Assembly: GCF_004362865.1 (NCBI RefSeq)
Contig: NZ_SNYI01000002.1
Span: 645,772 to 709,771 of the forward strand
Direction of reading: 5' to 3'
DNA from: Zeaxanthinibacter enoshimensis
Lineage (GTDB): Bacteria; Bacteroidota; Bacteroidia; Flavobacteriales; Flavobacteriaceae
Length of the DNA: 64,000 nt
A program made the position numbers and the translations under genes. Shown here piece by piece: positions 1 to 8,417 of the stretch. Below the pieces are notes generated by a model that saw only the letters and a list, made by a program, of their open reading frames with translations, was not told the DNA's origin and did no database searches. The first letter of the stretch is position 1. Each line of letters begins with the position of its first letter.

Positions 1-246
1 ATCCTTAATAAAAATCGTGCTTTTAACCACATTTTCAAAAGTCATCCCGGCCTCGGTCAGGATGGCTTTTAAATTTTCCATCACTTGTGTGGTTTCCTGT
101 TGTATACTTCCCTGTACCAGGTTCATGTTTGCGGGATCCAGGGCAATCTGTCCTGAAACATACAGGGTGTCCTTGATCAATATTGCCTGATTGTATGGAC
201 CGATAGGAGCCGGTGCGTTTTTAGTGTGAATGATCTTCTTTTCCAT
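1..246 (-). CDS. ridA: RidA family enamine/imine deaminase (partial, C-terminus outside window)
   Basis: The first 82 residues are readable on the minus strand from an ATG at 244-246 and the frame stays open to the window edge. They show the RidA (YjgF/YER057c/UK114) pattern: HTKNAPAPIGPYNQA near residues 7-21, then LYVSGQIALDP and a segment ending VVKSTIFIKD. Family members are about 125 residues, so roughly a third is missing. RidA proteins hydrolyse reactive 2-aminoacrylate and related enamines made by PLP enzymes, in the cytosol. The catalytic arginine lies beyond the edge and cannot be checked. The start is followed on its upstream side by the repeat-rich gap that separates it from lptD. 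Confidence 0.9.
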   Translation of the reverse strand, partial: MEKKIIHTKNAPAPIGPYNQAILIKDTLYVSGQIALDPANMNLVQGSIQQETTQVMENLKAILTEAGMTFENVVKSTIFIKD

Positions 247-1047
247 TTCTAAAAGGTTAGGTGATAAATGTAGTGACATCGGTGAAAAGACACAAGGTGG
301 GTAAGATCATTTGTAGTTACACAGGTACAAAGTGGTGATACGGCCCGCCCGACTGAACGTCGTTCGGGGGGGTGATGCAGTGATGCAGTGATGCAGTGAT
401 GCGGTGATGCGGTGATGCGGCCTGCCCGACTGAACGTCGTTCGGGCGGGTGATGCGGTGGAAAAATACATTCCATGTAAACTACAAACTTCAAACTTCGA
501 AATGTTACAGAGGTACACAGGGACATAGTGACAAAGTGGTGACAATGGTGACAGGGAGACAAGGGGATGGGAAGCTTTACTTTAATGATAAATCTCGAAA
601 TTGGCTAAAGATCTCCAATTGATAACTGCGAACTGCAAACAGCGAACTGCGAACAACAAACTTCGCACTCGAACCTCGAATTTACCTACCCGCCCGTTCC
701 GGTCGGACGGGCCGTAGGTAGGCCTCAAACTTCGAACCGTTACAGAGGTACACAGGGACATAGTGACAAAGTGGTGACAAAGGTGACATGAGGGACAAGG
801 GAGACAGGAAGCTTTACCTTGATGATTAATCTCGAAACTAGTTAAGCGTGCCCAACCGCAAACTGCGAACAGCGATCTTCGCACTCGAACCTCAAATTTA
901 CCTGCCGTAGGCAGGCCTCAAACCTCGAATTTACCTACCCGCCCGTTCCGGTCGGACGGGCCGTAGGTAGGCCTCAAACCTCGAATTTACCTCCCGTAGG
1001 TAGGCCTCAAACTTCGAACCTCGAACCTCAAACCTCGAACCTCAATA
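247..1047. repeat. Repeat-rich intergenic mosaic between ridA and lptD
   Basis: No credible gene lies here; short open frames in it are low-complexity. The stretch holds (i) six tandem copies of an 8-mer GTGATGCA/G at 372-419, (ii) two near-identical GC-rich hairpins at 344-372 and 421-449 with arms CCCGCCC/GGGCGGG and an inner GAACG/CGTTC, (iii) two hairpins with TACCTAC/GTAGGTA outer arms at 683-720 and 932-969, plus a shorter CCTGCC-GTA-GGCAGG hairpin at 901-915, (iv) a diverged direct duplication of about 235 bp (491-725 and 726 to about 968), and (v) irregular CCTCGAAC/CCTCAAAC heptamer-like runs at about 975-1045. It lies downstream of lptD, so it may also contain lptD's terminator. Confidence 0.8.
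491..968. repeat. Diverged tandem duplication, unit about 235 bp
   Basis: Copy one (491-725) and copy two (726-968) both start CAAACTTCGAA, continue through GTTACAGAGGTACACAGGG and AGGTGACA-like motifs, GAAGCTTTAC and AATCTCGAAA, then CTGCGAACAGCGA and CTTCGCACTCGAACCTC, and end with the same TACCTAC hairpin. Copy two carries an extra short CCTGCC/GGCAGG hairpin segment. Both are non-coding. Mechanism unknown; could be slippage or unequal recombination between hairpin elements. Confidence 0.75.
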
Positions 1048-3747
1048 TTACCTCCTCGGTTGACTCCGGTTCTCCCATTTAAGGTCGCTAAGGAGAGAAC
1101 TCTTGATCCCGATAAAGAAATACCAGCGCTCGTACTGGCCGAAAGGCGTCCAGTCAAAATTCAGGCGGAAACTTTTAAGATCCCTTTCAAAACGGAACTG
1201 GGTTACCGAGAATCCTTTTCTTTTGATGTCATATCCCGAAGAAACTCCTACAGACCATCTCGGGGCGGGAGTAATGTTGCCCGAGAACATCAGGGTGTGA
1301 TTGGTAAATTCGTTCTGACGGTTGCTGTTACTGTAGGTAACGGCGTATTGTAGCCTCAGGTCCCAGGGAATTTTGGTGCCGTATACAGGGTTTTCTATAT
1401 CGTCTTCATCCCTGTTCTTAAAAGCACTTTGGTCAAAGTCGTTGGCCTTACCAAAAAGATCATCTGTTCGCCCACCACTCGCCGCAACATAATTCTGACC
1501 ATCATAAGGGTCTTCCGTGACCGGCTCATCGTCCCGTTTAAAATCTGCACTGCTGATCGAATATCCAATATTGGCACGTGCCGAAGTTAGCCGGAACAAA
1601 CCACCCCCGTTATTTACATTGAATGTATTGATCCGGGTTCCATTGTTATCAATGGCATAAGGATCGAGGTTGGCGCCGAAGTTGACATTCATTTTATTCT
1701 TGAACAGCGTGGTCCCCCCGGTCAGGCTGATCGGACTTAATTTAAGGGAGTCTGCTTCCAGGTTATAACTCGTGGAGAGGTTAAAACTGTTCAGTAACAT
1801 CACTTTTTTTGGCTCGGTTATGGTACTGTCCTTATCTCTGACCTTGGCTTCAAGAGTGTTAGCCAGTGAAAAGCTCAGCGAATTTGATTTTCCCAGTCTG
1901 GGTGCACCGTAGAGGGTATTTTGAAACCTGCTGTATTGCACGGGTAACCCCGTCACTTCGTTTATGTATTCATCGTAAAACTGGTCAAAAGAGGGGGCAA
2001 ATCCATAACTCACACTTGGTCTTACCACGTGCCTTATAGCCTGTATCTTCTTATCTTCTCCAAAGTTAAAGGTCCCGTAAAGGGTTGTTCCCATGCTGGC
2101 GCTAAGGTTGTATTGATTGTAACGGTCAAATCCGTTGATGGTATCCGTGACCACCGTGCCTGTCTCTGTATTAAAAGATTGTTCAAAAGTCTGTAAGGTC
2201 CATATATCCTCATAAGACCCCCCTAATGTCACACTGAGGTGCTTGGCTACTTTAAAATTGGTCGCGATCGGGATGCGGTGCCTTGCGCCAATCTTAGCAT
2301 TGTCAAACATCCTTGCACTCAGGAAATCCTCATCGGTCGTACGAATACTGTTCCGTGCATTCAGATCATACTGAAAGTTTATATTCTGAATAGCCCCTTT
2401 TTTAATGCTACCTCTCTTGGCAAGCGGGAATATCCTTTCCATACTCGCCTGTAAGGTCGGTAATGTGAGATCTACCACGTTAGTATTGGTATTCTGGTTA
2501 TGAGTCGCTGTGAGACTCATATTAACCGAAGGATATTCCGGAAATGTCTTGGAATAGGAGATCGATGAAGACAAGTTATTTACCTGGGTATTGGGTAAAT
2601 TCTGTTGCAGGAGCGAATTACGGTAATACTGGCTGCTCCCAAGGTTTACCGAAGCAGATAACCTGGAATTCGGACTCGCTTTCGGATCCTGTGAATGCGA
2701 TATCTGGATATTGTAAATAGTTCCACGGCTGTAATCATCAAAACCTCTTTGGCTTGTCACCTGGTTCTCATACCGGAAATTAATATTCCCCCTGTAAGCA
2801 TAGCGTTTCGCATAGACGGATTGCCCTCTTAAACCATAGCTTCCATTGGTATAGAGGTCTCCCGTAAGAGTCAGGTCTACATAATCGTTAATTGGAAGGT
2901 AATATCCCCCGTTCTGGAGAAAGTATCCCCTGTCGGGGTCGTTACCAAAGGTAGGCATCATCACCCCCGCCGTTCTTCCCACGGTCAAGGGGAAATAGGC
3001 AAATGGTAATGCGATAGGAGTGGGAACGTCTACGATATACAGGTTGCTGAACCCTGCGATCACTTTCTTCTTGGGGACAAATTTTGCCTTTCTTACCCTG
3101 ATATAATAGTCGGGATCTATAGTATCCTTGGAAGTGGTCAGCTTTCCTTCGCTAAGAAAATAAACTGAATCATTTTCTTTTTTGGTGATCTGGGCATATA
3201 CCTTCATGGCATCGCTTCCTAAAGCGCCTAACCCTGCCTGTTGTTCAGAGCGGGAATTAAATATCAGGGCTTTCTCGGTATCAAAGTTAAACCGGATAGA
3301 ATCTGGAATTACTACATTTTCTCCCTGTTTAAAATAAGGTAATTGGGTGTAATTCCCCAGGGAATCCTTGATGCGACCGGCATAAACCTCGTTTTTGGAG
3401 TAATCCATAACAATGATGCCGGCTTTTAATTCGGTGTCCTGGTAGTAGATCTCGGCTTCGTTATACAGGTAGATCTTCTGCTCTTTCTGACTCAGCTTTA
3501 CATAATCTTTGGCCTTATATTTGATCTTACCCAACAAGGCGCCGGAATCCGCTGGTACCGTATCGGTTGCCACGCTATCTATGGGAATACTGTCGTTTAC
3601 AATGGTTGAAGGCAATTTCGGGGCTGTGATCGAATCCTGTTCTGCCTTGATTGGGAGAGCCTTGATTTTGTCTTCCTGCGCATACAGGGAAGAACAGCTA
3701 ATTAAAATCAGCCATAGGAACAGTAGAAAATGTTTATTTGATTGCAA
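1048..3747 (-). CDS. lptD: LPS-assembly outer-membrane protein LptD-like (OstA family)
   Basis: Outer-membrane beta-barrel protein expected to insert lipopolysaccharide into the outer leaflet. About 899 residues with the start chosen here: an N-terminal signal peptide (HFLLFLWLILISCSSLYAQ), a periplasmic OstA/LptA-like region (about residues 75-240, with KAGIIVMDYSKNEVYAGR), the family-typical stretch IVDVPTPIALPFAYFPLTVG, and a long C-terminal part of alternating aromatic/polar strands ending in a W-rich barrel end. An in-frame ATG exists at 3837, but it lies upstream of the TAnnTTTG box at 3795-3802 and adds 30 residues before the signal peptide. A TTG at 3745-3747 preceded by AGGA fits better. 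Divergent from the amidase gene. Bacteroidota LptD homologues are only distantly related to the proteobacterial protein. Confidence 0.85.
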   Translation of the reverse strand: MQSNKHFLLFLWLILISCSSLYAQEDKIKALPIKAEQDSITAPKLPSTIVNDSIPIDSVATDTVPADSGALLGKIKYKAKDYVKLSQKEQKIYLYNEAEIYYQDTELKAGIIVMDYSKNEVYAGRIKDSLGNYTQLPYFKQGENVVIPDSIRFNFDTEKALIFNSRSEQQAGLGALGSDAMKVYAQITKKENDSVYFLSEGKLTTSKDTIDPDYYIRVRKAKFVPKKKVIAGFSNLYIVDVPTPIALPFAYFPLTVGRTAGVMMPTFGNDPDRGYFLQNGGYYLPINDYVDLTLTGDLYTNGSYGLRGQSVYAKRYAYRGNINFRYENQVTSQRGFDDYSRGTIYNIQISHSQDPKASPNSRLSASVNLGSSQYYRNSLLQQNLPNTQVNNLSSSISYSKTFPEYPSVNMSLTATHNQNTNTNVVDLTLPTLQASMERIFPLAKRGSIKKGAIQNINFQYDLNARNSIRTTDEDFLSARMFDNAKIGARHRIPIATNFKVAKHLSVTLGGSYEDIWTLQTFEQSFNTETGTVVTDTINGFDRYNQYNLSASMGTTLYGTFNFGEDKKIQAIRHVVRPSVSYGFAPSFDQFYDEYINEVTGLPVQYSRFQNTLYGAPRLGKSNSLSFSLANTLEAKVRDKDSTITEPKKVMLLNSFNLSTSYNLEADSLKLSPISLTGGTTLFKNKMNVNFGANLDPYAIDNNGTRINTFNVNNGGGLFRLTSARANIGYSISSADFKRDDEPVTEDPYDGQNYVAASGGRTDDLFGKANDFDQSAFKNRDEDDIENPVYGTKIPWDLRLQYAVTYSNSNRQNEFTNHTLMFSGNITPAPRWSVGVSSGYDIKRKGFSVTQFRFERDLKSFRLNFDWTPFGQYERWYFFIGIKSSLLSDLKWENRSQPRR

Positions 3748-3767
3748 TGCTTTAAATCCTATTTTTG
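3738..3767 (+). promoter_or_regulatory. Bacteroidota promoter TTG-N19-TATTTTTG for the amidase gene
   Basis: TTG at 3738-3740 and TATTTTTG at 3760-3767 match the TTG/TAnnTTTG consensus with 19-nt spacing. A start near 3774 would give a leader of about 105 nt before the ATG at 3879. It lies across the start of lptD on the other strand. Confidence 0.6.
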
Positions 3768-3794
3768 TACTGATTCGGCTTGATTCTCGGGGCT

Positions 3795-3802
3795 CAAACT
3801 TA
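3795..3802 (-). promoter_or_regulatory. -7 box TAAGTTTG for lptD
   Basis: On the minus strand TAAGTTTG matches TAnnTTTG; no TTG sits at ideal spacing. A start near 3788 places the transcript downstream of the ATG at 3837 and upstream of the TTG start at 3747, which helps decide the lptD start. Confidence 0.45.
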
Positions 3803-3878
3803 CATATATTTTTTATTCCGCCGGGCTGGGACAACATAAATTTAACCCGGGATAAAGGCCAGAAATACCCAAATTATT

Positions 3879-5159
3879 ATGCAAATTAAACGGTTTTTTT
3901 TCATACCATTTCTTCTCATCACCCTTATGCTGGTATCGTTTGACCGCACCCCTGGACCTATTGGGAATGATGATCCTTTTATAGTAGTCCTGGACGCCGG
4001 CCATGGCGGACACGACCCTGGAAACCTTGGAAATGGCTACATGGAAAAGAATATTGCATTGAGCATAGCTTTAAAAGCGGGTGATTATTTGTCAAAACAA
4101 TCCGGGGTCAAGGTCATTTATACCAGGGATGACGATACCTTCGTAGATCTCTATAAAAGAGGTGAGATTGCAAACAAGGCAAAAGCGGATCTGTTTGTGT
4201 CCATACACTGTGATTCCCATTCCTCTGATGCCCATGGTGCCGGTACCTTTGTGTTAGGATTACACGCCAACGAACAAAATTTTGAGATTGCGAAAAAAGA
4301 GAACTCCGTTATTTATCTCGAAGACAATTACGAAGCCAGGTACTCGGAATATGATATCAATTCTCCTGAGTCTATAATAGGCCTGACCATTATGCAGGAA
4401 GAATTTCTGGATCAGAGTATCATGCTTGCGAAAATGATGCAGGAGAATTTCTCGAAAGACCTTAAACGAAATGATCGAAAAGTAAAGCAAGCCGGGTTTA
4501 TCGTACTTCACCAGACTTTTATGCCCAGCGTGTTGGTAGAAACAGGGTTTCTGACGAATAAGTCAGAAGGAAGTTATCTCAATTCCAACAGGGGTCAATC
4601 AGAGATGGGCCGGGCTATCGCCGATGCGATCCTTGAATATAAAAGTAATGTACGTGCCTTCCCGGAGGATGCCCCGGTAATAACCTCTACCCCCGAACCA
4701 GAAGCTGAGAAGCCAGTGGCGCAAAAACAGGAAACTGTGGCGGAGGAGAAAAAGCAGCCGGAGAATGTCAAGCCGCAGGAAACCTCCGGAGCAGTTGCAG
4801 TAACACCTGTAGACAAGAAAAAATCAACGCCTGCTCAATCTAAATCCAACGGGCAGGGCAAAGAAGTCAGTACAGGGAAGAAAAAAGCTAGGCAAAACGT
4901 TCAGTTTAAAGTGCAATTGCTGGCCAGCAGCAAAAACATACCCTTAGAACCTGCCCAGTTTAATGGGTTAGGAAATTTATCAAAAGAGCCAGTTAAGGGT
5001 CTTTTCAGGTACCTGTACGGTAATGCATCTTCCTATGAGGACGCTAAATTGCTCAAAGCCAACGCTGACCAGAAAGGGTATACTTCATCTTTTATCGTGG
5101 CCTACCGGGATGGAAAACGCATTTCAGTGGCCAAAGCCCTTGAATACCTCTCTGATTAA
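3879..5159 (+). CDS. N-acetylmuramoyl-L-alanine amidase (Amidase_3) with C-terminal SPOR-like domain
   Basis: Secreted murein hydrolase that cleaves the amide bond between N-acetylmuramic acid and L-alanine. Signal peptide at residues 1-22. Amidase_3 domain at about 35-255 with the zinc and catalytic residues in place: H42 (DAGHGGHDPG), E56 (YMEKNIALS), H110 (VSIHCDSHS) and E221 (VLVETGFLTN). An insertion at about 130-170 resembles the helical segment of AmiA/AmiC-type enzymes. Residues about 260-340 are a Pro/Glu/Lys-rich linker. Residues about 343-426 (VQFKVQLLASSKNI onward) look like a SPOR domain, which binds denuded septal peptidoglycan, so a division role is likely. It has its own promoter and is followed by an MCE gene; that amidase-MCE order is familiar in flavobacteria. 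Confidence 0.93.
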   Translation: MQIKRFFFIPFLLITLMLVSFDRTPGPIGNDDPFIVVLDAGHGGHDPGNLGNGYMEKNIALSIALKAGDYLSKQSGVKVIYTRDDDTFVDLYKRGEIANKAKADLFVSIHCDSHSSDAHGAGTFVLGLHANEQNFEIAKKENSVIYLEDNYEARYSEYDINSPESIIGLTIMQEEFLDQSIMLAKMMQENFSKDLKRNDRKVKQAGFIVLHQTFMPSVLVETGFLTNKSEGSYLNSNRGQSEMGRAIADAILEYKSNVRAFPEDAPVITSTPEPEAEKPVAQKQETVAEEKKQPENVKPQETSGAVAVTPVDKKKSTPAQSKSNGQGKEVSTGKKKARQNVQFKVQLLASSKNIPLEPAQFNGLGNLSKEPVKGLFRYLYGNASSYEDAKLLKANADQKGYTSSFIVAYRDGKRISVAKALEYLSD

Positions 5160-5184
5160 TAGGAGGTCTTCTAAAAATTATTTC

Positions 5185-5192
5185 TAATTTTG
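5185..5192 (+). promoter_or_regulatory. -7 box TAATTTTG before the MCE gene
   Basis: TAATTTTG fits TAnnTTTG and lies 24 nt before the TTG start at 5216. No clear TTG element upstream. It suggests the MCE gene can be transcribed apart from the amidase gene. Confidence 0.4.
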
Positions 5193-5215
5193 TTAGGAAC
5201 CCAAAAAAAAAGCGC

Positions 5216-6193
5216 TTGAAATTATCCAGGGAAATTAAGACAGGTATTATCGTTATCGGCGGAATCCTGTTGTTCATGTTAGGTTTCAGCTATCTTAAGT
5301 CAAGCCCTCTATTTGATAATAGCAAAACATTTTACGCAGTCTACAAGAATGTCGGTGGATTGCAACCTGGAACACAGGTCAGTATTAATGGTTTAACGGT
5401 CGGGACTGTCAACGGTATAAAATTTAAGGATGCCACTGGTAACCTGGTTGTAACATTTTCCGTGGACAATAAATTTGAATTTTCACAGAACAGTACAGCA
5501 GAACTTTACGATACCGGGATCATCGGCGGTAAAGGAATTCAGATCCACCCCGTTTTTGATGGAGCTCCTCCTGCAAAATCAGGAGATACGCTGCCCTCCA
5601 ATATAAGACCGGGACTTACAGACCTGGTGCAGCAAAAACTTTCTCCCCTGCAGATGAAAGTGGAGGGAGCTGTTACTAATGCCGATTCTCTTCTGGCCAA
5701 TGTGAACGAAGTACTGGATGCAGACACCAAGAAAAACCTTAGAGAAACTATACGGGGACTTAATGCTGTTGTAGGCAGCTTTCAGCAAAGCGCGAATACG
5801 CTGAATAATATCCTGGAGGAGAATAAGTCCGGCTTAGACAGCTCTATTACCAATTTTAATACCATGACCACGAATTTGGCAGAGGTTTCCGGTACCCTGG
5901 CAGAAGCAGACCTTGCAGCGACCATTGCGAAACTGGAAACTACAGTGGCAAATCTTGATAAGGTGTTGGCAAAAATAGAACAGGGAGACGGTTCCCTTGG
6001 GAAACTGGTAAATGATAAAGTGCTTTACAACAACCTGACCAATGCGTCCCAGGAATTGGAATTATTGCTGCAAGACTTTCGCCTGAATCCGAAAAGATAT
6101 GTGAACGTCTCTGTTTTTGGAAAGAAACAAAAAGAATATACACTTCCTGAAAACGATCCTGCGGAACAATTGAAGGACTCTCAGAACAACTAG
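5216..6193 (+). CDS. MCE/MlaD-family lipid-transport substrate-binding protein
   Basis: 325 residues starting at TTG (5216-5218). A single N-terminal membrane anchor (residues about 8-27, IIVIGGILLFMLGFSYL) is followed by an MCE domain at about 36-118 (VYKNVGGLQPGTQVSINGL, VGTVNGIKF, LYDTGIIGGKGIQI). The rest (about 135-300) is predicted helical and coiled, then a short charged tail. MCE proteins form hexameric rings in the periplasm that carry phospholipids between membranes, energised by an MlaE/MlaF ABC transporter not present in this window. The TTG start is the only reasonable one ahead of the anchor. Confidence 0.88.
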   Translation: MKLSREIKTGIIVIGGILLFMLGFSYLKSSPLFDNSKTFYAVYKNVGGLQPGTQVSINGLTVGTVNGIKFKDATGNLVVTFSVDNKFEFSQNSTAELYDTGIIGGKGIQIHPVFDGAPPAKSGDTLPSNIRPGLTDLVQQKLSPLQMKVEGAVTNADSLLANVNEVLDADTKKNLRETIRGLNAVVGSFQQSANTLNNILEENKSGLDSSITNFNTMTTNLAEVSGTLAEADLAATIAKLETTVANLDKVLAKIEQGDGSLGKLVNDKVLYNNLTNASQELELLLQDFRLNPKRYVNVSVFGKKQKEYTLPENDPAEQLKDSQNN

Positions 6194-6203
6194 ATACCAA
6201 ATA

Positions 6204-7532
6204 ATGCAATACTTACCCAATATTATATTTTTACTGGCCCTTTTGGTCGGGATCGGTTTTTTTGCCCGCAATATCAATAAGCTGAGAAGGAATATTAAAA
6301 TGGGTCGACCGGCAGATTTGGTTCATGCTCCTGCTGAACGTCTTCAGAATATGCTGAAGATTGCCTTTGGCCAGTCTAAGATGGTAGTAAGACCTGTTGC
6401 AGGAATCATGCACCTGATTGTTTATATCGGGTTTATCATCATTAACATCGAGGTGCTGGAGATCATCATTGATGGTCTGTTTGGAACACACAGGATCTTT
6501 GCCCCGATGGGAGCTTTCTACGATGTATTGATTGCCTCCTTCGAGATACTGGCTTTACTGGTTATTGTGGCGGTAGTTGTTTTCTGGCTCAGACGTAATG
6601 TTATTAAACTTTCCCGTTTTAAAAAGCCTGAAATGGAAGGATGGCCCTCGAAAGACGGAAACCTCATTCTTTATATAGAACTAGTCCTGATGATTCTTTT
6701 CCTTACGATGAACGCAGCGGATTACCAGCTGCAACAAATGGGAGCAGAACATTACACCCAGGCTGGGACATTTCCTGTAAGCCAATTCCTTAGTTCCATA
6801 ATGAGTGGTATGTCTGAGTCTACCCTGATTCTTATAGAACGCAGCGCCTGGTGGTTACATATCCTTGGAATACTGGCATTTCTGAACTATCTCTACTATT
6901 CTAAACACCTGCATATCCTGCTGGCTTTTCCCAATACCTATTATGGCAGGGTAACTCCACAGGGACAATTTCCTAACCTGGATGCGGTCACCAAAGAAGT
7001 AAAACTAATGATGGATCCCTCAGCAGATCCATTTGCTGCACCGGCCGAGGATGCAGAGCCACCGGCTAAGTTTGGCGCATCCGATGTGATGGACCTTAAC
7101 CGGGTACAATTACTAAATGCCTACACTTGTACGGAATGCGGGCGTTGTACTAATGAATGTCCTGCTAACCAGACCGGAAAGAAACTTTCTCCCAGGAAGA
7201 TCATGATGGATACCAGGGACAGGATGGAAGAAGTTGGTAAGATCCTGGATACCAATAACGGTACATTTGTGGATGATGGGAAACAATTGTTAAATGATTA
7301 TATAACGGCTGAAGAATTATGGGCGTGTACCTCCTGTAATGCGTGTGTACAAGCCTGTCCTGTAAGTATAGACCCGTTATCTATTATCATGGACCTCAGA
7401 CAATATCTTGTCATGGAAAAATCAGCTGCTCCATCAGAACTCAACAATATGATGGGGAATATAGAGAATAACGGCGCCCCATGGCCCTTCAACCAGATGG
7501 ACCGATTAAACTGGGCCAAAGAATCAAAATAA
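6204..7532 (+). CDS. Membrane-bound (4Fe-4S) ferredoxin-type electron-transfer protein (HdrD/GlpC-like, first subunit)
   Basis: 442 residues with about five membrane segments in the first 225 residues (for example IIFLLALLVGIGFFA, LIVYIGFIIINIEVLEII, ILALLVIVAVVVFWL), resembling a nitrate-reductase gamma-type cytochrome b module, followed by a cytosolic domain with two 4Fe-4S motifs: CTECGRCTNECP at about residues 309-320 and CTSCNACVQACP at about 375-386. It lies 13 nt before a CCG-domain gene and the two together look like one heterodisulfide-reductase-related oxidoreductase split in two. The physiological donor and acceptor are not known from the sequence; a quinone-linked role is inferred from the membrane part. 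Confidence 0.85.
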   Translation: MQYLPNIIFLLALLVGIGFFARNINKLRRNIKMGRPADLVHAPAERLQNMLKIAFGQSKMVVRPVAGIMHLIVYIGFIIINIEVLEIIIDGLFGTHRIFAPMGAFYDVLIASFEILALLVIVAVVVFWLRRNVIKLSRFKKPEMEGWPSKDGNLILYIELVLMILFLTMNAADYQLQQMGAEHYTQAGTFPVSQFLSSIMSGMSESTLILIERSAWWLHILGILAFLNYLYYSKHLHILLAFPNTYYGRVTPQGQFPNLDAVTKEVKLMMDPSADPFAAPAEDAEPPAKFGASDVMDLNRVQLLNAYTCTECGRCTNECPANQTGKKLSPRKIMMDTRDRMEEVGKILDTNNGTFVDDGKQLLNDYITAEELWACTSCNACVQACPVSIDPLSIIMDLRQYLVMEKSAAPSELNNMMGNIENNGAPWPFNQMDRLNWAKESK

Positions 7533-7545
7533 ATATCAGCAATAG

Positions 7546-8337
7546 ATGAGTAAAGAATTAAGGGTACCAACAATGGCAGAGGCGGTAGCAGCCGGGAAGA
7601 AACCAGAGGTTCTTTTCTGGGTGGGATGCGCTGGGAGTTTCGATGACAGGGCCAAGAAGATAACCAAGGCATTTGTGCAGATCCTTAACCAGGCAGAGAT
7701 CGATTTTGCTGTTCTGGGTACTGAAGAGAGTTGTACCGGGGATCCTGCGAAACGAGCTGGGAACGAATTCCTTTTCCAGATGCAGGCGGTAACCAATATC
7801 GAAGTGCTTAATGGATACGGGGTTAAAAAGATTGTTACTGCATGTCCTCATTGTTTTAATACGCTGAAAAATGAATACCCGGGTTTGGGGGGAGATTACG
7901 AAGTGGTTCACCATACCCAATTTCTCAATGACCTTCTGAAAGAAGGTCGGATCGCACTGCAAGGGGGTAAATTCAAAGGAAAACGTATTACTTACCACGA
8001 CCCATGCTACCTGGGAAGAGCAAACCAGGTTTACGAGGCTCCAAGGGAACTCATAGAGAAACTGGATATTGCCTTGGTAGAAATGAAAAACTGCAAACAG
8101 CGCGGGATGTGTTGCGGTGCCGGCGGAGGACAGATGTTTAAAGAACCGGAAAAAGGCAACAAGGATGTGAATATAGAAAGAACGGAACAAGCCCTGGAAA
8201 CCCGTCCGGATATTATTGCAGCTGCCTGTCCCTTTTGTAATACCATGATGACAGACGGAGTAAAGAACAAGGAAAAAGAAGGTGATGTAGCGGTTCTTGA
8301 TGTTGCGGAACTAATTGCCCAGGCCGCGGATCTGTAA
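7546..8337 (+). CDS. CCG-domain (Fe-S)-binding oxidoreductase subunit
   Basis: 263 residues with the duplicated cysteine-rich CCG domain: VGCAGSF at about 25-31 and TACPHCFN in the first half; HDPCYLGR, CKQRGMCCGAGGG and AACPFCNTM in the second. This is the noncubane-cluster-binding fold of HdrB, GlpC and LutA. No membrane segment, so it is expected to dock on the membrane partner encoded 13 nt upstream. All CCG cysteines are present. Likely co-transcribed with the upstream gene. The substrate cannot be told from sequence; the general annotation heterodisulfide reductase should not be taken literally. Confidence 0.87.
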   Translation: MSKELRVPTMAEAVAAGKKPEVLFWVGCAGSFDDRAKKITKAFVQILNQAEIDFAVLGTEESCTGDPAKRAGNEFLFQMQAVTNIEVLNGYGVKKIVTACPHCFNTLKNEYPGLGGDYEVVHHTQFLNDLLKEGRIALQGGKFKGKRITYHDPCYLGRANQVYEAPRELIEKLDIALVEMKNCKQRGMCCGAGGGQMFKEPEKGNKDVNIERTEQALETRPDIIAAACPFCNTMMTDGVKNKEKEGDVAVLDVAELIAQAADL

Positions 8338-8384
8338 TCTTCTCTTAACTGCATTGGCAGTATTAGATTAAATTTTATCGTATA

Positions 8385-8401
8385 GCTTGCTTTCAGCAAG
8401 C
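8385..8401. other. Short hairpin GCTTGCT-TTC-AGCAAGC
   Basis: Perfect 7-bp inverted repeat with a 3-nt loop, 16 nt before the start at 8418 and 48 nt after the CCG gene. No T-run follows, so an intrinsic terminator is unlikely; it may be an mRNA processing or leader structure. Confidence 0.4.
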
Positions 8402-8417
8402 ATTAAATCAGAATGTT

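Noticed and set aside
372..419. 8-mer array as a CRISPR
   Set aside because: Units are directly joined without spacers and far too short; no cas genes in the window.
247..1047. Short open frames in the repeat mosaic (up to about 100 codons)
   Set aside because: They consist of translated repeats with skewed composition and have no family resemblance.
7558..8190. 210-codon open frame on the minus strand
   Set aside because: Entirely antisense to the CCG-domain gene, whose motifs are intact; no protein features of its own.
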